This document shows positions 37,231-39,975 of a stretch of DNA of 39,975 bases, piece after piece; within the stretch, counting starts at the first letter, position 1; each line of letters starts with the position of its first letter. A program made the translations under genes and the position numbers. The notes under the pieces were generated by a model, which was not told the DNA's origin, did not search any database, and saw nothing but the letters and a program-made list of their open reading frames with translations. Origin of the DNA: an uncultured bacterium (lineage in GTDB: Bacteria; Patescibacteriota; Minisyncoccia; Phycocordibacterales; DATDWN01); NCBI GenBank assembly GCA_903861205.1, contig CAIOTC010000020.1, forward strand, positions 1 to 39,975, written 5' to 3'.

Positions 37231-38481
37231 ATGCGACAATCACAACTATTTACAAAAACACGACGCGAGGCTCCGGCGGATGAGGTGTCAAAAAATGCCC
37301 AGCTTTTGATCCGCGGCGGTTACATTCACAAAGAAATGGCTGGTGTGTATTCGTATTTGCCGCTCGGCTTGCGTGTCATAAAAAATATCGAAAATATTAT
37401 TCGCGAGGAAATGAATGCCATAGGCGGCATCGAGATGAAAACATCTGTTCTTCAAAATAAAGAAATCTGGGAGAAATCAAACCGCTGGAGCGACGAGGTG
37501 GTGGACAATTGGTTCAAAACAAAACTGAAAAACGGCGGTGAAGTCGGACTTTCTTTCACCAACGAAGAAGCTTATTCCAATATTTTGAAACAGTTCGTCA
37601 GCTCGTACAAAGATTTGCCGGTCTTCCCGTACGATTTCAAAGAAATTTTCAGGAACGAAGCTAGAAGCAAGTCGGGAATCATGCGCGGCCGGGAATTTTA
37701 TTGGAAAGCTTTGTATTCGTTTTCCAAAGACGAGTCAGAACACAACGCTTTTTACGAAAAATCGAAAGCGGCTTACCGAAATATTTTTAATCGCGTCGGT
37801 ATCGGGGACAAAACATACATTACGTTCGCGTCCGGTGGAACTTTTTCGAAATTTTCCCACGAATTCCAAACTGTTTGTGACGCCGGTGAAGACATAATTT
37901 ATATCGACGAAGAAAATAAAATAGCTGTTAACAAAGAAATTTACAACGACGAGATTGTTGAAAGTTTGAAACTCGAAAAAGGAAAGCTCGCAGAGAAAAA
38001 AGCCATCGAAGTCGGCAATATTTTTACACTCGGAACAAAATTTTCAGAGCCATTCGATTTGAAATACAAAAATGAAAAAGGGGAGGACCAGTTGGTTTTC
38101 ATGGGTTCCTACGGTATCGGTCTGGGGCGTTTGATGGGTACGATTGTCGAACTTTTCGCCGATGAAAAGGGAATCGTTTGGCCGGAAGAAGTGGCACCTT
38201 TTCGGGTGCATTTGTTGCGGTTTGGCGCGAGTGACGCGGTGACAAAATCTGCTGACGATTTGTATGACAAACTGCGCAAAGCGGGCGTGGCTGTTCTCTA
38301 CGACGATCGCGACCTCCGTCCCGGCGACAAATTCGCCGACGCCGATCTGCTTGGTATGCCCGTACGTTTTGTGGTGAGCGAGAAAACTCTGGCGGAGAAC
38401 AAGGTGGAGGTGAAATATCGAACGAAAGGCGAATCGGAGTTGATGTTGGTTGAAGAAGCTTTGAAAACTGTTACCGCTTGA
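37231..38481 (+). CDS. proS: Proline--tRNA ligase
   Basis: MRQSQLFTKTRREAPADEVSKNAQLLIRGGYIHKEMAGVYSYLPLGLRV; FRNEARSKSGIMRGREFYWKALYSF; GSYGIGLGRLMGTIVE. Confidence 0.95.
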   Translation: MRQSQLFTKTRREAPADEVSKNAQLLIRGGYIHKEMAGVYSYLPLGLRVIKNIENIIREEMNAIGGIEMKTSVLQNKEIWEKSNRWSDEVVDNWFKTKLKNGGEVGLSFTNEEAYSNILKQFVSSYKDLPVFPYDFKEIFRNEARSKSGIMRGREFYWKALYSFSKDESEHNAFYEKSKAAYRNIFNRVGIGDKTYITFASGGTFSKFSHEFQTVCDAGEDIIYIDEENKIAVNKEIYNDEIVESLKLEKGKLAEKKAIEVGNIFTLGTKFSEPFDLKYKNEKGEDQLVFMGSYGIGLGRLMGTIVELFADEKGIVWPEEVAPFRVHLLRFGASDAVTKSADDLYDKLRKAGVAVLYDDRDLRPGDKFADADLLGMPVRFVVSEKTLAENKVEVKYRTKGESELMLVEEALKTVTA

Positions 38482-38507
38482 CAAAACTGGACCCAATATG
38501 CTAAGCT
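38478..38507 (+). promoter_or_regulatory. Predicted promoter overlapping the proS stop codon
   Basis: TTGACA, 18-nt spacer, TAAGCT; the same TATGCTA(A/G)GCT -10 region as at 152-162. Confidence 0.6.
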
Positions 38508-38513
38508 ATTTGC

Positions 38514-38925
38514 CGGTGGGGAGGGAGCTACGAGTCTCTGGCTATGAGGCGTATGATGATGGTTCCTTCCATCCGAAATAGAGAGGGTCGCAAAACCACG
38601 CGACCACTTGGATCGCCAAAGGGCTGGTATAATTCTCTAGGGAAGGCAACTTCCTGAAGAACGGCGATGATCTCCCCATTCGTACTTTTTAATGATCTTA
38701 TGTTAACTAAAGGTCTCCCACCAGCTTTTGGGATACAGCTGGAGATTTGGCTTGACCAAAGTTATCGGCGTCTTGCTTCCCGTTGAAGACCTGGCCACCC
38801 ACTGCTGCGAAAAATCGGCAAAGTGGTCTGAGCTTAAATGAAGCGCGAGACATGCGATGATAACTTCCGTTTTCCCCATAGGGCCCATTTTTAAAGGGTC
38901 CTGTGGGGCGGAAGTTTTTTTGTAT
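38514..38925 (+). ncRNA. Candidate structured ncRNA, about 410 nt, family unknown
   Basis: Promoter at 38478-38507 and strong terminator at the 3' end; no credible ORF. Confidence 0.5.
38866..38923 (+). terminator. Rho-independent terminator
   Basis: AACTTCCGttttCCCCATAGGGCCC-atttttaaa-GGGTCCTGTGGGGCGGAAGTTTTTTT. Confidence 0.8.
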
Positions 38926-38958
38926 CAATTTTTGCTCAAAATCTTTTTTTACGATAGT

Positions 38959-39975
38959 ATGAGTTGGATGATCAAGAATCTTGAACAGCTAAAACGCCTC
39001 ATTTCTCACGATATCGGCATCGACCTTGGCACAGCAAATACGCTGGTTTATATTCGCGGAAAGGGAATTGTCATCAACGAGCCATCGGTCGTGGCGGTCA
39101 ACCAAAAAACAAATCAAGTGGTGGCTGTCGGGACCGATGCCAAAAATATGCTCGGTCGCACACCGGGCCATATCATCGCAGTCCGTCCGCTTGTCGACGG
39201 AGTCATTTCTGATTTCGAAGTGACGGAGGAAATGATCACTTATTTTTTAAACAAAGCGCAAACTGGAAATAGAAAATTGCTTGGCCCGCGCGTGGTTGTC
39301 GGCGTGCCGTCCGGAATCACCAACGTGGAAATTCGCGCTGTGCGTGATGCTTGTCGGAATGCCGGGGCGAGCGAAGTGCACATCGTGGAGGAACCGATGG
39401 CGGCGGCGATCGGTTTGCGTTTACCTGTGCTCGAACCGGTCGGCAGTATGATCATCGACATCGGTGGTGGAACTTCGGACATCGCGGTGATTTCGCTCGG
39501 CGGGGTGGTGCGCTCAAAAAATTTGCGTATCGCCGGCGATAAACTGAACAATGATATTATTTCTTACATCCGTTCCGAATTCAAAATTTTGATAGGTGAA
39601 AAAACGGCCGAGAACATAAAAATTTCAATCGGTGCAATCGTGGCCGGACAAACTCCGCTCGAAGCGCCGATCAAAGGCCGCGATCTTATTTCCGGACTTC
39701 CACGCGAGGTGGTGGTGACAGACTCGGACATTCGCGAAGCCATTTCGCAGTCGATTAATACACTAATCGATTCGACCAAAGAAGTTTTGGAAACCACGCC
39801 GCCGGAAATTGTTTCTGATGTCATGGCTCGCGGGATTTACCTTTCAGGTGGCGGAGCTCTCATTGTCGGTTTGGCAGAAATTATTTCCGAATACACCAAA
39901 ATCCCTGTTCATATCGCTTCCGATCCGCTGACGGCCGTGTGTCGCGGGACAGGAATTATTTTGGAGAACATGGAA
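38959..39975 (+). CDS. mreB: MreB-like rod shape protein, paralog 2, truncated by the window end
   Basis: DIGIDLGTANTLVYIRGKGIVINEPSVVAVNQKT; IDIGGGTSDIAVISLGGVV. Confidence 0.93.
   Translation, partial: MSWMIKNLEQLKRLISHDIGIDLGTANTLVYIRGKGIVINEPSVVAVNQKTNQVVAVGTDAKNMLGRTPGHIIAVRPLVDGVISDFEVTEEMITYFLNKAQTGNRKLLGPRVVVGVPSGITNVEIRAVRDACRNAGASEVHIVEEPMAAAIGLRLPVLEPVGSMIIDIGGGTSDIAVISLGGVVRSKNLRIAGDKLNNDIISYIRSEFKILIGEKTAENIKISIGAIVAGQTPLEAPIKGRDLISGLPREVVVTDSDIREAISQSINTLIDSTKEVLETTPPEIVSDVMARGIYLSGGGALIVGLAEIISEYTKIPVHIASDPLTAVCRGTGIILENME

Overview
Gene-dense window (about 40 kb) from what looks like a Patescibacteria/CPR-type (Parcubacteria-like) genome; the lineage is inferred from gene content and gene size, not tested. 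Housekeeping genes: DnaQ-like exonuclease, hisS, truB, typA, eno, gpmA, fmt, def, priA, mreB, a holB-like clamp-loader gene, frr, rseP, proS and a second mreB truncated at the window end. There is one tRNA-Asn. An accessory/signalling block (about 13.1-25.8 kb) holds two low-complexity secreted proteins, an ECF sigma factor with a probable membrane anti-sigma factor, a second ECF sigma gene split by a frameshift, PAS/histidine kinases, a response regulator, and a receiver domain fused to an RlmN/Cfr-like radical SAM protein. A REP-associated tyrosine transposase (RAYT) gene carries three copies of a matching REP hairpin. The most interesting signal is outside the genes. At least six intergenic structured elements (about 921, 6436, 6696, 10071, 14661 and 33706; a related core at 31614) share termini (A-AATTT-CGT...TAAG-AAATTT) and folding plan, but have different stem sequences that stay complementary within each copy. 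In the closest pair (95 bp) the only two differences are paired with each other. The same arm-coupled variation occurs in a hairpin found both intergenically (854-896) and inside priA (31160-31202), and in an AT-rich intergenic palindrome. Palindromes also sit in frame inside the RAYT, priA, holB-like and rseP genes. Two long non-coding regions (about 169-815 and 38514-38925) have recognisable promoters and terminators and are candidate large structured ncRNAs; a shorter one lies at about 3925-4175.
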